Below, one piece after another: positions 33,076 through 42,082 of a stretch of 64,000 nucleotides of DNA. The stretch lies in the NCBI RefSeq assembly GCF_002285795.1, contig NZ_CP022961.1, positions 5,646,001 through 5,710,000 on the forward strand. The letters are read 5' to 3'. Within the stretch, counting starts at the first letter, position 1; the number at the start of each line of letters is the position of its first letter. A program made the translations under genes and the position numbers. Below the pieces are notes generated by a model, which was given only the letters and a program-made list of their open reading frames with translations, did not search any database and was not told where the DNA came from. The stretch comes from Plantactinospora sp. KBS50 (GTDB lineage: Bacteria; Actinomycetota; Actinomycetes; Mycobacteriales; Micromonosporaceae).

Positions 33076-34032
33076 ATGTCAGCGCAGCCCGCCTGGGGCA
33101 TCGGTCTGGCCACCGTCGGCGCGGGCGACCAGGTCCTGGACACCTGGTACCCGACGGGCAAGCTGGGCCTCGGCCCGCTGCCGCTGGTGCCCGGCGAGGA
33201 CCAGGGCGACGTGCTGGACCTGCCGCCCTCGGCGGTGGGCGACCGGGCGCTGCCGGGGCTGCGCACGGTCGAGGTGACCACCCAGATCGGCTCGCTGGCC
33301 GACCCGATCAAGGGCACGGCCGACGCGTACCTGCGGTTGCACCTGCTCTCCCACCGCCTGGTACGGCCCAACGAGCTGAACCTGGACGGCATCTTCGGGG
33401 TGCTGCCGAACGTGGCCTGGACCTCCGCCGGTCCGTGCCCGCCGGACCGGGTCGACGAGCTGCGGGTGATCGAACGGGCCGCGGGCCGGCACCTGAGCGT
33501 GTACGGGGTGGACAAGTTCCCCCGGATGACCGACTACGTGGTGCCGGGCGGGGTGCGGATCGCCGACGCCGACCGGGTCCGGTTGGGCGCGCACCTGGCG
33601 TCCGGCACGACCGTGATGCACGAGGGCTTCTGCAACTTCAACGCCGGCACGCTGGGCGCCTCCATGGTCGAGGGCCGGATCGTGCAGGGCGTGGTGGTCG
33701 GGGACGGCTCGGACGTCGGCGCCGGCGCCTCGATCATGGGCACGCTCTCCGGCGGCGGCACCGAACGGGTCCGGATCGGCGAGCGGAGCCTGGTGGGCGC
33801 GAACGCCGGCATCGGGATCTCGCTCGGCGACGACTGCGTGGTCGAGGCCGGTTGCTACGTGACGGCCGGCTCGAAGATCACCCTCCCGGACGGCCGGGTG
33901 GTCAAGGCACGCGAGTTGTCCGGAATGAACGGCCTGCTGTTCTGGCGCAACTCGGTCACCGGTGCGCTGGAGGCGAAGCCGCGGGCCGGGCACGGCAGCA
34001 CGCTGAACGCGGCGCTGCACGCCAACGACTGA
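33076..34032 (+). CDS. dapD: Tetrahydrodipicolinate N-succinyltransferase
   Basis: 318 residues from ATG 33076 with a ggagggg ribosome binding site. The left-handed beta-helix part contains the hexapeptide repeats around [19 protein letters not shown] and [21 protein letters not shown]. The signature [20 protein letters not shown] matches the actinobacterial DapD type. It makes N-succinyl-2-amino-6-ketopimelate; dapC and dapE, which act in the next steps, are also in this window. Confidence 0.96.
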   Translation: MSAQPAWGIGLATVGAGDQVLDTWYPTGKLGLGPLPLVPGEDQGDVLDLPPSAVGDRALPGLRTVEVTTQIGSLADPIKGTADAYLRLHLLSHRLVRPNELNLDGIFGVLPNVAWTSAGPCPPDRVDELRVIERAAGRHLSVYGVDKFPRMTDYVVPGGVRIADADRVRLGAHLASGTTVMHEGFCNFNAGTLGASMVEGRIVQGVVVGDGSDVGAGASIMGTLSGGGTERVRIGERSLVGANAGIGISLGDDCVVEAGCYVTAGSKITLPDGRVVKARELSGMNGLLFWRNSVTGALEAKPRAGHGSTLNAALHAND

Positions 34033-34153
34033 CCCCCGTTATCCAGGCAAGATTCCTCCTTTCGTACGAGGCCATTTAGCCCGAACGGACGATCCGTTCG
34101 TACGCATGTTTGCGCACTCTGGGTAATGAAGCGATTACTCTCCGGGGGGCGAG

Positions 34154-36904
34154 GTGCGCGGGCGGATCCTCGAACTGCGCGTCCACGGGGTGTCCAACAC
34201 CCCGCCGGCGGACATCCTCGGCATCGTGGACGATGCCGAGGCCGCCAGCCGAGCCGTGCCACCGCGAATGGTGGCCGGGGACGCCACCACCGGCTTCTAC
34301 CGGTCGGCCAGCCCCGACCCGGACGAGCCGGTCGAGGTCGAGGCGTACAGCTGGGGGCAGTTGACCTCCGGCGCCCGCACCGCCAAGGACGTGGAACGCG
34401 GGCTGTGGACCCTGCTGCTGCCGTTCACCCTGGCCAACGTCGCCCTGCACGCCCGGCCCGAGATACCCGCCGACCCGGACGAGGAACGCTGGCACAGCCG
34501 CAGCGGGATCGGCGCCTGGCTGATCCGGCTGTTCTGCCTCAGCCTGACCGCCACCCTGGTGCTCGCGGCCACCGGCGTGGGCGTCGACCTGATCGGCTGG
34601 CAGTGCGACACCGCCCGGTGCCTGGCGCAGGTCCCAGGCTCCTGGGAGTTCCTCGCCCAGGGGTGGTGGAGCCAGTCGGCCCGGCCGCTGGCCGTCGGCC
34701 TCCTGCTGCCGTACGGGCTGCTCGCGCTCGTCGGGCTGCTGACCTGGCGGACCTACCAGTACGAGGCGGACCTGCCCGCCGGACCGGCGGACCCGGCCGA
34801 CGACGGGCTGGACAACCCGCTGCGACACCCGACGTTCTGGTGCGGCGAGGGCCAGGTCCGCCGGCTGGCCGCGCTGCACCTGGTCACCGGTGCCGCGGTG
34901 GCGACCGTCGTACCGCTGGGCGCCGTGCTCGCCGCGCAACCCCCGGCCGGCGCCCGGACGGTGCTGGCCTGGGCCGCCGCCGCGGCCCTGGTGGGCACCG
35001 TGGTACTCGCCGCCGCCGCGCTCGGACACCCGTACATCGCCCGCCGCTGCGGGCCCGCGCCGCTCGGCGGGTACGCCACCGGGCTGATCTGGCTGGTCCT
35101 GGCCGGCATCGCGGCGGCGCTGGCCGTGCTGCTCCTGCCGGCCACCGCCGGCGGGGTCCCGCTCGGCGACGCCCACTCCGCCGGCTGCCTCGCCGGCTGC
35201 GCCCGGGACCACTCACTGCCCGGCTTCAACGGCCTGCTCGGCTGGCTGGCCAGCGCACAGGTGCTGATGATCGTCGCGGTCGCCGGCGTCTCCCGTACCG
35301 GCCGCGGCACGCTCGCCGGACCCGCCGCCGCGGCGGTCGCCCTGCCGGCCGCCGTCGGCTGGCTCAGCGGCGTGGTGCCGGGTGTACCACCGGCGCCCGG
35401 CTGGCTGCCGACCTGGGCGGTGCTGGTCGCGGTCTTCGCCGGCACCGCGGCCGGGACGCTGCTGCTGCCCCGCCGGCCCGCCGCGCCCACCGGCGCCGGC
35501 CGGTACGACCGGATGGCCTGGGGTGGCTGCGCGCCGGCCGTCCTGGCCGGACTCGGCTGGCTGCTCGCCGCGTCATACAGCGCCGGAGCCCTGTACTGGA
35601 CCACCGCCCGGCTCAACCGCGGCGGCGACGCCGCGCCCGTCCTGCTGCCGGTGCCGGTGGCCTGGGCCGGTCCCGCGTTCCTGCTCGCGCTGCTCGCGCT
35701 GGTCGGCACCGGGGTCCGGATCTGGGTGGAGGTGCTGCTGCTGCGCCGGCGGATCCTGGCCGGCCTGATCAGCACCGGGCCGCCGCTGTCCGCGCACGAA
35801 CGGCGGCGGGCGCGGGACGTCGCCATGTTCCACGCCCTGCACCGGCTGGTCGGCGACCGCGTGCTGCGGCTGGTCGGCCAGTTCACCGCGCTGGCCGGGC
35901 TGCTCGCCGCGCTGGCCACCGCGGTCGCGCTGGCCGGGCTGCAACCGGTGGCCGTCAGCCCGGCCGGCTGGGCGATGCTGGTCCGGGCGGCGGTCGACGG
36001 CGGCGCCTCGCTGGCCGGCCTGCTGCCCGTGCTGGTCTGCGCGCTGGGGCTGCTGGTCTACCGGAACGACACGGTCCGCCGGGCCGTCGGCGTGGTCTGG
36101 GACATCGGCACCTTCTGGCCCCGGGCCGCCCATCCGCTCGCCCCACCCAGCTACGCCGAACGGGCCGTACCGCAGTTGCAGACCCGGGCCACCGGCCTGA
36201 TGGCGCTGCCCGACGACGACCCCCGGCGAGCCGACGCGATCATCCTGTCCGGCCACAGCCAGGGCGCGGTGATCTCCGCCGCGGTGATCCTGCAGATGCC
36301 CGTACGCTGGCGCCGGCGGATCTGGTTCTTCTCGTACGGCTGCCAGCTCAGCAAGCTCTACGGCCGGGTGTTTCCGGCGTACTTCGGCCCGGACCGGCTC
36401 CCCGCGGTGACCACCGCGCTCACCCCGCCCGGCGGCCGGCCGGCCTGGACGAACTTCTGGCGGCCCACCGATCCGCTCGGCTGGCCCGTACCGGCCGCCG
36501 ACCGGGAACTGGCGGTGCGCGACCCGGTGGCGCTGCACCCCCGCGGCGGTGAGGTCCGTGACCCGCCGATCCGCAACCACGGCGGCTATCCGCGGGCGCC
36601 GGAGTACCAGCGGGAGCGGGCCGAGGTCGCCGCGCTGCTCGGCGCCGCCCGGCCGCCGGCCGAACCGCCCCACCCGTCGCTGGCCGAGCCGGCCCCCGGG
36701 TCGCCGTCCGAACCCGGTCCAACGCCGGAGTCGGGGCCGGAGTCCGGGCCGCGGCCGGAGCCGGGCTCCGCTCCGGGGCCGGGGCCGGGGCCAGGATCGG
36801 TGCCGGAGCCAGGATCGGTGCCGGAGCCAGGATCGGTGCCGGACTCCGTGCCGGGGCCACAGCAGCGGCACGGGTCCACCACCGACGCGGTCAACCCAGC
36901 CTGA
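34154..36904 (+). CDS. Large multi-spanning membrane protein with C-terminal alpha/beta-hydrolase-like motif
   Basis: 916 residues from GTG 34154, after an ggggggcgag ribosome binding site. A soluble N-terminus with the striking motif LELRVHGVSNTPPADIL (strand-turn His-Gly, as in hydrolases) is followed by about 11-13 transmembrane segments (about 115-620). The C-terminal soluble part has IILSGHSQGAVISAAVI, the nucleophile elbow GxSxG of lipases/esterases. The N-terminal HG motif could supply the oxyanion loop, with the membrane region inserted into a hydrolase fold. The tail ends in Pro/Glu/Gly repeats (PEPGSV units, about 830-895). Function unknown; lipid substrate is an inference. Confidence 0.75.
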   Translation: MRGRILELRVHGVSNTPPADILGIVDDAEAASRAVPPRMVAGDATTGFYRSASPDPDEPVEVEAYSWGQLTSGARTAKDVERGLWTLLLPFTLANVALHARPEIPADPDEERWHSRSGIGAWLIRLFCLSLTATLVLAATGVGVDLIGWQCDTARCLAQVPGSWEFLAQGWWSQSARPLAVGLLLPYGLLALVGLLTWRTYQYEADLPAGPADPADDGLDNPLRHPTFWCGEGQVRRLAALHLVTGAAVATVVPLGAVLAAQPPAGARTVLAWAAAAALVGTVVLAAAALGHPYIARRCGPAPLGGYATGLIWLVLAGIAAALAVLLLPATAGGVPLGDAHSAGCLAGCARDHSLPGFNGLLGWLASAQVLMIVAVAGVSRTGRGTLAGPAAAAVALPAAVGWLSGVVPGVPPAPGWLPTWAVLVAVFAGTAAGTLLLPRRPAAPTGAGRYDRMAWGGCAPAVLAGLGWLLAASYSAGALYWTTARLNRGGDAAPVLLPVPVAWAGPAFLLALLALVGTGVRIWVEVLLLRRRILAGLISTGPPLSAHERRRARDVAMFHALHRLVGDRVLRLVGQFTALAGLLAALATAVALAGLQPVAVSPAGWAMLVRAAVDGGASLAGLLPVLVCALGLLVYRNDTVRRAVGVVWDIGTFWPRAAHPLAPPSYAERAVPQLQTRATGLMALPDDDPRRADAIILSGHSQGAVISAAVILQMPVRWRRRIWFFSYGCQLSKLYGRVFPAYFGPDRLPAVTTALTPPGGRPAWTNFWRPTDPLGWPVPAADRELAVRDPVALHPRGGEVRDPPIRNHGGYPRAPEYQRERAEVAALLGAARPPAEPPHPSLAEPAPGSPSEPGPTPESGPESGPRPEPGSAPGPGPGPGSVPEPGSVPEPGSVPDSVPGPQQRHGSTTDAVNPA

Positions 36905-36960
36905 CGCAGCCCCCTCACGTGCGCTTCGTTTGCGCGGCCCATCGCAGGTCAGCTACGGTG

Positions 36961-36973
36961 TGCGATAATCGCA
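36961..36973 (+). promoter_or_regulatory. Palindromic operator overlapping a leaderless promoter
   Basis: TGCGATAATCGCA is a perfect 13-bp palindrome, 15 bp with the flanking G/C. It contains GATAAT (36964-36969), a good -10 box whose predicted start falls on the GTG at 36976. An extra half-site ATCGCA lies at 36941-36946, at the -35 distance. This fits autorepression by the XRE domain of the next gene. Confidence 0.65.
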
Positions 36974-36975
36974 CG

Positions 36976-38109
36976 GTGGCCGACATCGACGCACAGACGT
37001 TGGGCGAGCGTATCCGGGATGCCCGTAAACGGGCAGACCTGAGTCAAGAAGACCTCGGGCAAGCAATCGGTCTTGAACGCACGGTCGTGAACAAGATCGA
37101 AACGGGCGTCCGCAGAGTCACGGCGCTCGAACTGTCAGACATCGCCGCCGCCATCGGTGTGGGCATGTCCACGTTCTTCGAGGAGCCCGTCCCGGCACTT
37201 GTCGCGCATCGTTCCAGCCAAGGACTGGACACGGCAGACTCGCAAATCGACGCACTGCTCGCGAGGTTCGTGAACGAGGTCGAGTTCGTCGCCTCACTGG
37301 GCGTCGACGAACTGGGGTTGGACGCTGCCGACGCCGTGGCCAGGGCCAAGATTTCGCGGCCTACGACCAACGCAGAGGCCGAGGCACTCGCCGCAAAAGC
37401 ACGCGACTTGATGTCACTTCCGCAAGAGGAGCCGATCCGCCAACTCTCCGACAGCGTTGCCGGCATCGGGCTGTTGGCGTTCTCCCACGATGTCGGCAAG
37501 GACACCGCCGATGCTGGCACGGTCCTGTTGCCCCGCGGAGGCGTCAGTCTCGTCAACAGCCACATGAAGGTGGGCCGTAGGCGGCTTTCGCTGGCGCACG
37601 AACTTGGCCACTATCTGATTGCCGACGCCTACACGATCGATTGGCGGGTGGCCGATAATGACCTCCCGATGGAGTCATGCCTGGATCGTTTCGCGCGTGC
37701 GCTGCTGCTACCCAGATCTGCGGTTACGCGGCAATGGGACGAAAAAGTTGCCCAATCCGGAGAGCGCAGTTCGGCAATTCTGCTGGCGAGCAGGTTCCGG
37801 GTCGACATGGCCACCCTGGCGAGGCGCTTGAAGGAGCTGGAGTTAGCAGACAGCGAGACGGTCGCTTCGGTTCGTAGATACCGGACCACGCAGGCCGACA
37901 TCGTTGAGATGAACCTCCATGTCCCGCTTGAGGAACTGGCGGGAACGACCGTTCCACGACCCTTTGCCCGTGCGGTTCTGCGGCTCGTACGCGACGAGCG
38001 GATCAGTCGCGAGCGAGCCTTGCACCTGCTTCAGGGCACTTTCGACGAGGCGGATCTGCCAAGTATTCGCAAGCGACGGGCCGATGAGATCTGGAAGTTC
38101 GCGTCGTGA
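36976..38109 (+). CDS. XRE regulator fused to ImmA/IrrE zinc peptidase (antitoxin-like)
   Basis: 377 residues from GTG 36976. The N-terminal HTH (about 8-62: RIRDARKRADLSQEDLGQAI, VVNKIETGVRRVTALELSDI) is joined to an ImmA/IrrE-type domain with the HExxH site in SLAHELGHYLIADAY near residue 215. Such fusions act as repressors cleaved or regulated in toxin-antitoxin or phage modules. The stop overlaps the start of a PIN-like gene. Codon use is less GC-rich than in neighbouring genes (many aag, caa, gat, tct codons), consistent with acquisition. A palindromic operator sits at its leaderless promoter. Confidence 0.9.
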   Translation: MADIDAQTLGERIRDARKRADLSQEDLGQAIGLERTVVNKIETGVRRVTALELSDIAAAIGVGMSTFFEEPVPALVAHRSSQGLDTADSQIDALLARFVNEVEFVASLGVDELGLDAADAVARAKISRPTTNAEAEALAAKARDLMSLPQEEPIRQLSDSVAGIGLLAFSHDVGKDTADAGTVLLPRGGVSLVNSHMKVGRRRLSLAHELGHYLIADAYTIDWRVADNDLPMESCLDRFARALLLPRSAVTRQWDEKVAQSGERSSAILLASRFRVDMATLARRLKELELADSETVASVRRYRTTQADIVEMNLHVPLEELAGTTVPRPFARAVLRLVRDERISRERALHLLQGTFDEADLPSIRKRRADEIWKFAS

Positions 38110-38660
38110 CGGTGCCCCCCGACGCCTGGGTGTTCGACACCGGTCCGTTGAGACACTTCGCGACGAATGGTTGGCTGGGAGTTCTGCGCTTTCTCGCGGA
38201 AGGACGCCCCGTCTACATCCCCGACAGCGTCGAGCGTGAACTCGACCACGCCGCCGAGTACGTATCGGCCGCTCGCGCGGTACTTGATGCCGACTGGATC
38301 CACGTTCACCGGTCGACTGACCCCGAGTACGGCAACGCGTTCGGTCATTACTTCGACCGACTGGTCGTCGACGGGAAGAACCTCGGCGAGTGTGGGGTCC
38401 TGGCCATGGGCCAGATCTACGGGTGCGAAGTCGTGATAGACGATGCCACGCCGCGCGTCATTGCAGAGGAAAAGGGAATTCAAGTCACCGCAACCGTCCC
38501 ATTGCTATGCGAAGCGATTCGCGCCAAGAGGCTTACGACCGCTATGGTTGAAGCGCTGGCCGACGACCTTTTGGAAGGCAATTATCACCTGCCGTTCGGC
38601 CCTGGCGGGTTCCGTCAACACGTGTTGGAGAATGGGCTTCTGGACTACGGCGATATGTGA
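38106..38660 (+). CDS. PIN-domain-like protein (VapC/DUF3368 type), probable toxin
   Basis: 184 residues from GTG 38106, overlapping the upstream stop by four bases. PIN-type acidic positions are visible: WVFDTGPLRHF (first Asp), SVERELDHAAEY (Glu), NLGECGVLAMGQIYGCEVVI (Glu) and IDDATPRVIAEEKGI (Asp pair). The family cleaves RNA. Paired with an XRE-ImmA regulator it looks like a toxin-antitoxin module. The lower GC matches its partner. An antitoxin of the Phd or AbrB type is absent, so the XRE-ImmA protein is the likely antidote. Confidence 0.8.
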   Translation: MTVPPDAWVFDTGPLRHFATNGWLGVLRFLAEGRPVYIPDSVERELDHAAEYVSAARAVLDADWIHVHRSTDPEYGNAFGHYFDRLVVDGKNLGECGVLAMGQIYGCEVVIDDATPRVIAEEKGIQVTATVPLLCEAIRAKRLTTAMVEALADDLLEGNYHLPFGPGGFRQHVLENGLLDYGDM

Positions 38661-38711
38661 CTTCATTCGACGACGTCCGATGCCAGAAAAGGCCGAGGTC
38701 CACGCGACCAA

Positions 38712-39347
38712 CTATGTGCTGTCACCCAGCCTGAACACCAGGTCCGCCCGGCCCGCGGTACCGGCGATCCGTTCGGCGTTGACCTGGTCACTGCCCCGGG
38801 CACGGGCCGCGGCCACCTCGGGCGGACGCCCGTACGCCATGTGCCGCTCGGTCAGCCGGCGCAGCCGCAACTCCTCGTCCACGTCGAGGAACCACACCTC
38901 GTCCAGCAGGTCCCGCAGCCGCGACCAGGGTTCCTCCGCGAGCAGCAGGTAGTTGCCCTCGGTCACCACCAGTCGGACCTCGGGCGGCACCGCGATCTCG
39001 GCGGCGATCGACTCCTCCAGTTCGCGGTGGAACCGCGGCGCGTACACCGGGGCGTCGCCGGGCTCGCGCAGCCGCCGGATCAGCGCCACGAAACCGGCCG
39101 CGTCGAACGTGTCCGCCGCGCCCTTGCGGTCGTGCCGGCCTAGCCGGTGCAGTTGCGCCTCGGCCAGGTGGAAGCCGTCCATCGGCACCAGTTCGGCGGT
39201 CGGGCCGAGCGCGGCGACCAACCGCTGCGCCAGGGTCGACTTGCCCGCGCCGGGGGCGCCGGTGATGCCGAGCAGTCGGCGCCGGCCGGACAGGGCCAGC
39301 GCGCGGGCGCGGTCGACCAGGCCGGCGACCGGTATCGCCGAGGTCAC
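38712..39347 (-). CDS. Nucleoside/uridine kinase-like P-loop kinase
   Basis: 211 residues from a GTG at 39347 that overlaps the tyrA stop. Walker A is GITGAPGAGKSTLAQRL near residue 28. LVPMDGFHLAEAQL carries the Asp-Gly-Phe-His substrate motif, and VTEGNYLLL follows later. The DGFH motif and LLDEVWFLDVDEELRLRRL lid place it with PanK/uridine-kinase-like enzymes of the YggC/FrcK type (nucleoside/nucleotide kinase family). The exact substrate (uridine, pantothenate or a sugar) cannot be told. Confidence 0.88.
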   Translation of the reverse strand: MTSAIPVAGLVDRARALALSGRRRLLGITGAPGAGKSTLAQRLVAALGPTAELVPMDGFHLAEAQLHRLGRHDRKGAADTFDAAGFVALIRRLREPGDAPVYAPRFHRELEESIAAEIAVPPEVRLVVTEGNYLLLAEEPWSRLRDLLDEVWFLDVDEELRLRRLTERHMAYGRPPEVAAARARGSDQVNAERIAGTAGRADLVFRLGDST

Positions 39348-40500
39348 CGCCGCTCACCGTCAGGCGGGCGGAATGCGGTCCAGACGACCTCGCCGGCCGC
39401 CTGCTCGCAGCCGGTCAGCCAGCCGCCGGCCGCGCCCAGGTCGAGCAACCAGGCCAGTTCCGCGCTGCCTTCCGCACCGCCTTCCGCGTCATCGGGCAGC
39501 GGAAACCGGACCCGCTCGACGGCACCGTCCGGCCCGGTCACCGCCGGCCCGGTCACGGTCGAGGCGGTCACCGCCGGCCCGGTCACCGTCGGCGCCGAAG
39601 CGGCCGACGCCGAAGCGGCCGACGCGGAAGCCGCCGGCCCGGTCGCCAGCCGCGCCTGGAGCCCCATCCGGAGCGAGCGGGCGTCGCCGAGCAGCCGGAC
39701 CAGCTCCGCCCCGTCGTCCGCCCGCACGGCCGCGGCCAGTTCGTCGAGGTACGCCTGCACCGCGGCGAGCTGGTCCAGCACGGCCGCCCGGTTGCCGAGC
39801 AGCATGTCGGCGGTGCGGCGGCTCGGCGTACCCGCGACCCGGGTGCCGTCCCGGAAGCTGCCCGCGGCCAGGGCCAGGGCGGCGGCCCGGTTGGCGGACC
39901 GGTACGCGGTGCCGGCCAGCGCGCCGGCCAGCAGGTGCGGCACGTGTGAGGCGAGCGCGGCCACCGCGTCGTGCGGCCCGGGGACATCGGTGCGACCCGG
40001 GCCGCGAAGGTGTCGATCAGCAGCGCCGCCAACCGGCGGAACGGCGCCAGATCGCCGTCCGGGTCCGGGCAGAGCACCCAGGTGGCCCCGCGCAGCAGCT
40101 CCGGGTCGGCCGCGGCCAGGCCGGCGCGCTCGGTGCCGGCCATCGGGTGTCCGGGGACGAACCGCCCGCCCAGCCCCTGCCGGCGACCCGCCGCGGCCAC
40201 CTCGGACTTGGTGCTGCCCACGTCGGTGAACACGCAGTGCGCGGGCGCCACGCCGGCCACCTCGGCCAGCGTGGCCGGCAGGGTGACCAGGGGGCCGGCC
40301 AGGAAGACCAGGTCGGCGTCGGCGACCGCGTCGGCGAGCCGGTCGGGGAACTCGACGCCCCGGTCCCGGCCGTACCGCCGGGTCCGCGGATCGGGATCCC
40401 AACCCCGCACCGGTACGCCGGCCGCGGCGAGCCGCAGCAGCACGGATCCGCCGATCAGGCCGGTACCGACCACGGCCACCCGTACCGTCTCGCCGGTCAT
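39344..40500 (-). CDS. tyrA: Prephenate dehydrogenase (frameshifted)
   Basis: About 385 residues when repaired, from ATG 40500. NAD-binding motif VAVVGTGLIGGSVLLRL, then DVGSTKSEVAAAG, the HPMAGTERAG signature and, in the second frame, ASHVPHLLAGALAGTAYRS plus AGSFRDGTRVAGT. The enzyme oxidatively decarboxylates prephenate to 4-hydroxyphenylpyruvate in tyrosine synthesis. The frame breaks near 39980. One extra base in the ccc/gggg run at 39977-39983 joins RVAPMSPG to PHDAVAALASH. The C-terminus carries an in-frame repeat of ASAASASAASAP and TVTGPAVTAS type before a final conserved-looking segment. The stop overlaps the kinase start. Confidence 0.88.
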
Positions 40501-40518
40501 CGTCCCGCCCGTGCCGCC

Positions 40519-41679
40519 TCAGCCCGCGGACCGGTCCGGAACGGCGTCCACCCGGCCCGGCGCGGCGGCGAGCCGGTCCGGTACGGCGGCGATCCGGTCG
40601 TCGGCGCCGGTGAGCGCCACCCGCACGTGCCGCTGCCCGGCCGGCCCGTAGAAGGCTCCCGGCGCGGCCAGGATGCCCCGGCCGGCCAGCCATTCCACGG
40701 TCGCCCAGCAGTCCTCGCCGCGGGTGGCCCAGAGGTAGAGCCCGCCGTCCGACTGCTCGATCTCGAATCCCGCGCCGGCCAGCGCCGCCCGCAGCAGCTC
40801 GCGCCGCCGGGCGTACCGCTCCCGCTGGGCCGTCGCGTGCTCCTCGTCGTCCAGCGCCGCGACCATGGCGGCCTGGACGGGTGCCGGGACGATCATGCCG
40901 GCGTGCTTACGGATCTTCAGCAGCTCGGCGACCAGGGCCGGGTCGCCGGCCACGAAGCCGGCCCGGTAACCGGCCAGATTGGACCGCTTGGACAGGGAGT
41001 GCACGGCCAGCACGCCCTCGTACGAGCCGCCGTTGACCTCCGGCGCGAGCACCGACACCGGTTCGGCCGACCAGCCGAGCGGCAGGTAGCACTCGTCGCT
41101 GGCCACCACGGCACCGCGCTCGCGCGCCCAGTCGACCACCTTGCGCAGGTGCGCGGCGGGCAGCACCTGGCCGGTCGGGTTGCCCGGCGAGTTCACCCAG
41201 ACCAGCCGGACCCGGGTGCTCGGCCCGAGCGCGGTCAGCGAGTCGGCGCGTACCGTCTCGGCGCCGACCAGCCGTGCCCCGTCCTCGTAGGTCGGGTAGC
41301 AGATCCGGGGCGCCACGACCACGTCGCCGGGGCCGAGCCCGAGCAGCGTCGGCAACCACGCCACCAGCTCCTTCGAGCCGATGGTCGGCAGCACCCCGAA
41401 GTCCCGGTCCGGCGGCCCGCAGGTCCGGACCACCCAGTCGGTGATGGCCCGGCGCAGCCGCGGCGTGCCGGCGGTGAGCGGGTAACCGGGAGCGTCCGCG
41501 GCGGCGGCGAGCGCCGCCCGGACGACCTCGGGAACCGAGTCCACCGGCGTACCGATGGACAGGTTGATCACGCCGTCCGGATGGCGCGCCGCGAGCGCGC
41601 CGACCCGCTCCAGCGCGTCCCAGGTGAACTCCGGCAACCGCGCCGACAGCTGCCGGGCGTTCGAGGCCGGGCCGCTCAG
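40519..41679 (-). CDS. dapC: Succinyldiaminopimelate transaminase
   Basis: 386 residues if started at a CTG at 41679. Class I PLP aminotransferase: [15 protein letters not shown] at the N-terminus, [12 protein letters not shown], the DECYLPLGW loop, and the PLP lysine in [17 protein letters not shown]. It acts between DapD and DapE in lysine synthesis. No ATG or GTG is available between the ferredoxin stop and the conserved LPEFTWDAL. The best candidate is CTG 41679, with ggggac six bases upstream, whose bases overlap the fdxC stop; TTG 41637 is the alternative. The order fdxC-dapC is conserved in actinobacteria. The tail is Ala/Val/Pro/Asp-rich. Confidence 0.9.
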   Translation of the reverse strand: MSGPASNARQLSARLPEFTWDALERVGALAARHPDGVINLSIGTPVDSVPEVVRAALAAAADAPGYPLTAGTPRLRRAITDWVVRTCGPPDRDFGVLPTIGSKELVAWLPTLLGLGPGDVVVAPRICYPTYEDGARLVGAETVRADSLTALGPSTRVRLVWVNSPGNPTGQVLPAAHLRKVVDWARERGAVVASDECYLPLGWSAEPVSVLAPEVNGGSYEGVLAVHSLSKRSNLAGYRAGFVAGDPALVAELLKIRKHAGMIVPAPVQAAMVAALDDEEHATAQRERYARRRELLRAALAGAGFEIEQSDGGLYLWATRGEDCWATVEWLAGRGILAAPGAFYGPAGQRHVRVALTGADDRIAAVPDRLAAAPGRVDAVPDRSAG

Positions 41680-42002
41680 TGCGCGTCCCCGCGTGGCGGC
41701 TGCGCCGCCACGAACGACGTGTCCTTCTCGATCTTCCCGACCTTGGAGGCGCCACCGGGCGAACCGAGATCCTCGAAGAACTCGTAGTTCGCGGTGGTGT
41801 AGTCCTTCCACTGCTCGGGGACGTCGTCCTCGTAGAAGATCGCCTCCACCGGGCAGACCGGCTCACAGGCCCCGCAGTCGACACACTCGTCGGGGTGAAT
41901 GTAGAGCATCCGGTTGCCTTCGTAGATGCAGTCGACCGGGCACTCCTCGATGCAGGCCTTGTCGAGCACATCGACGCACGGCTCGGCGATGATGTAGGTC
42001 AC
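41676..42002 (-). CDS. fdxC: 7Fe ferredoxin
   Basis: 108 residues from a GTG at 42002. The first cluster ligands lie in [20 protein letters not shown] and the second in [20 protein letters not shown]. This is the mixed [3Fe-4S]/[4Fe-4S] Mycobacterium-type ferredoxin. It is divergent from the acetyltransferase gene and is followed by dapC with an overlapping start. It is essential in M. tuberculosis and an electron donor to several P450s. Confidence 0.96.
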   Translation of the reverse strand: MTYIIAEPCVDVLDKACIEECPVDCIYEGNRMLYIHPDECVDCGACEPVCPVEAIFYEDDVPEQWKDYTTANYEFFEDLGSPGGASKVGKIEKDTSFVAAQPPRGDAH

Positions 42003-42082
42003 CGATCTTCTCCTCTGCGCAGCCACGCCGCGATCTCCCGCGACGAGTAGAGCCTAGTATCTCGTGCGGAAGGGGGTCGATC

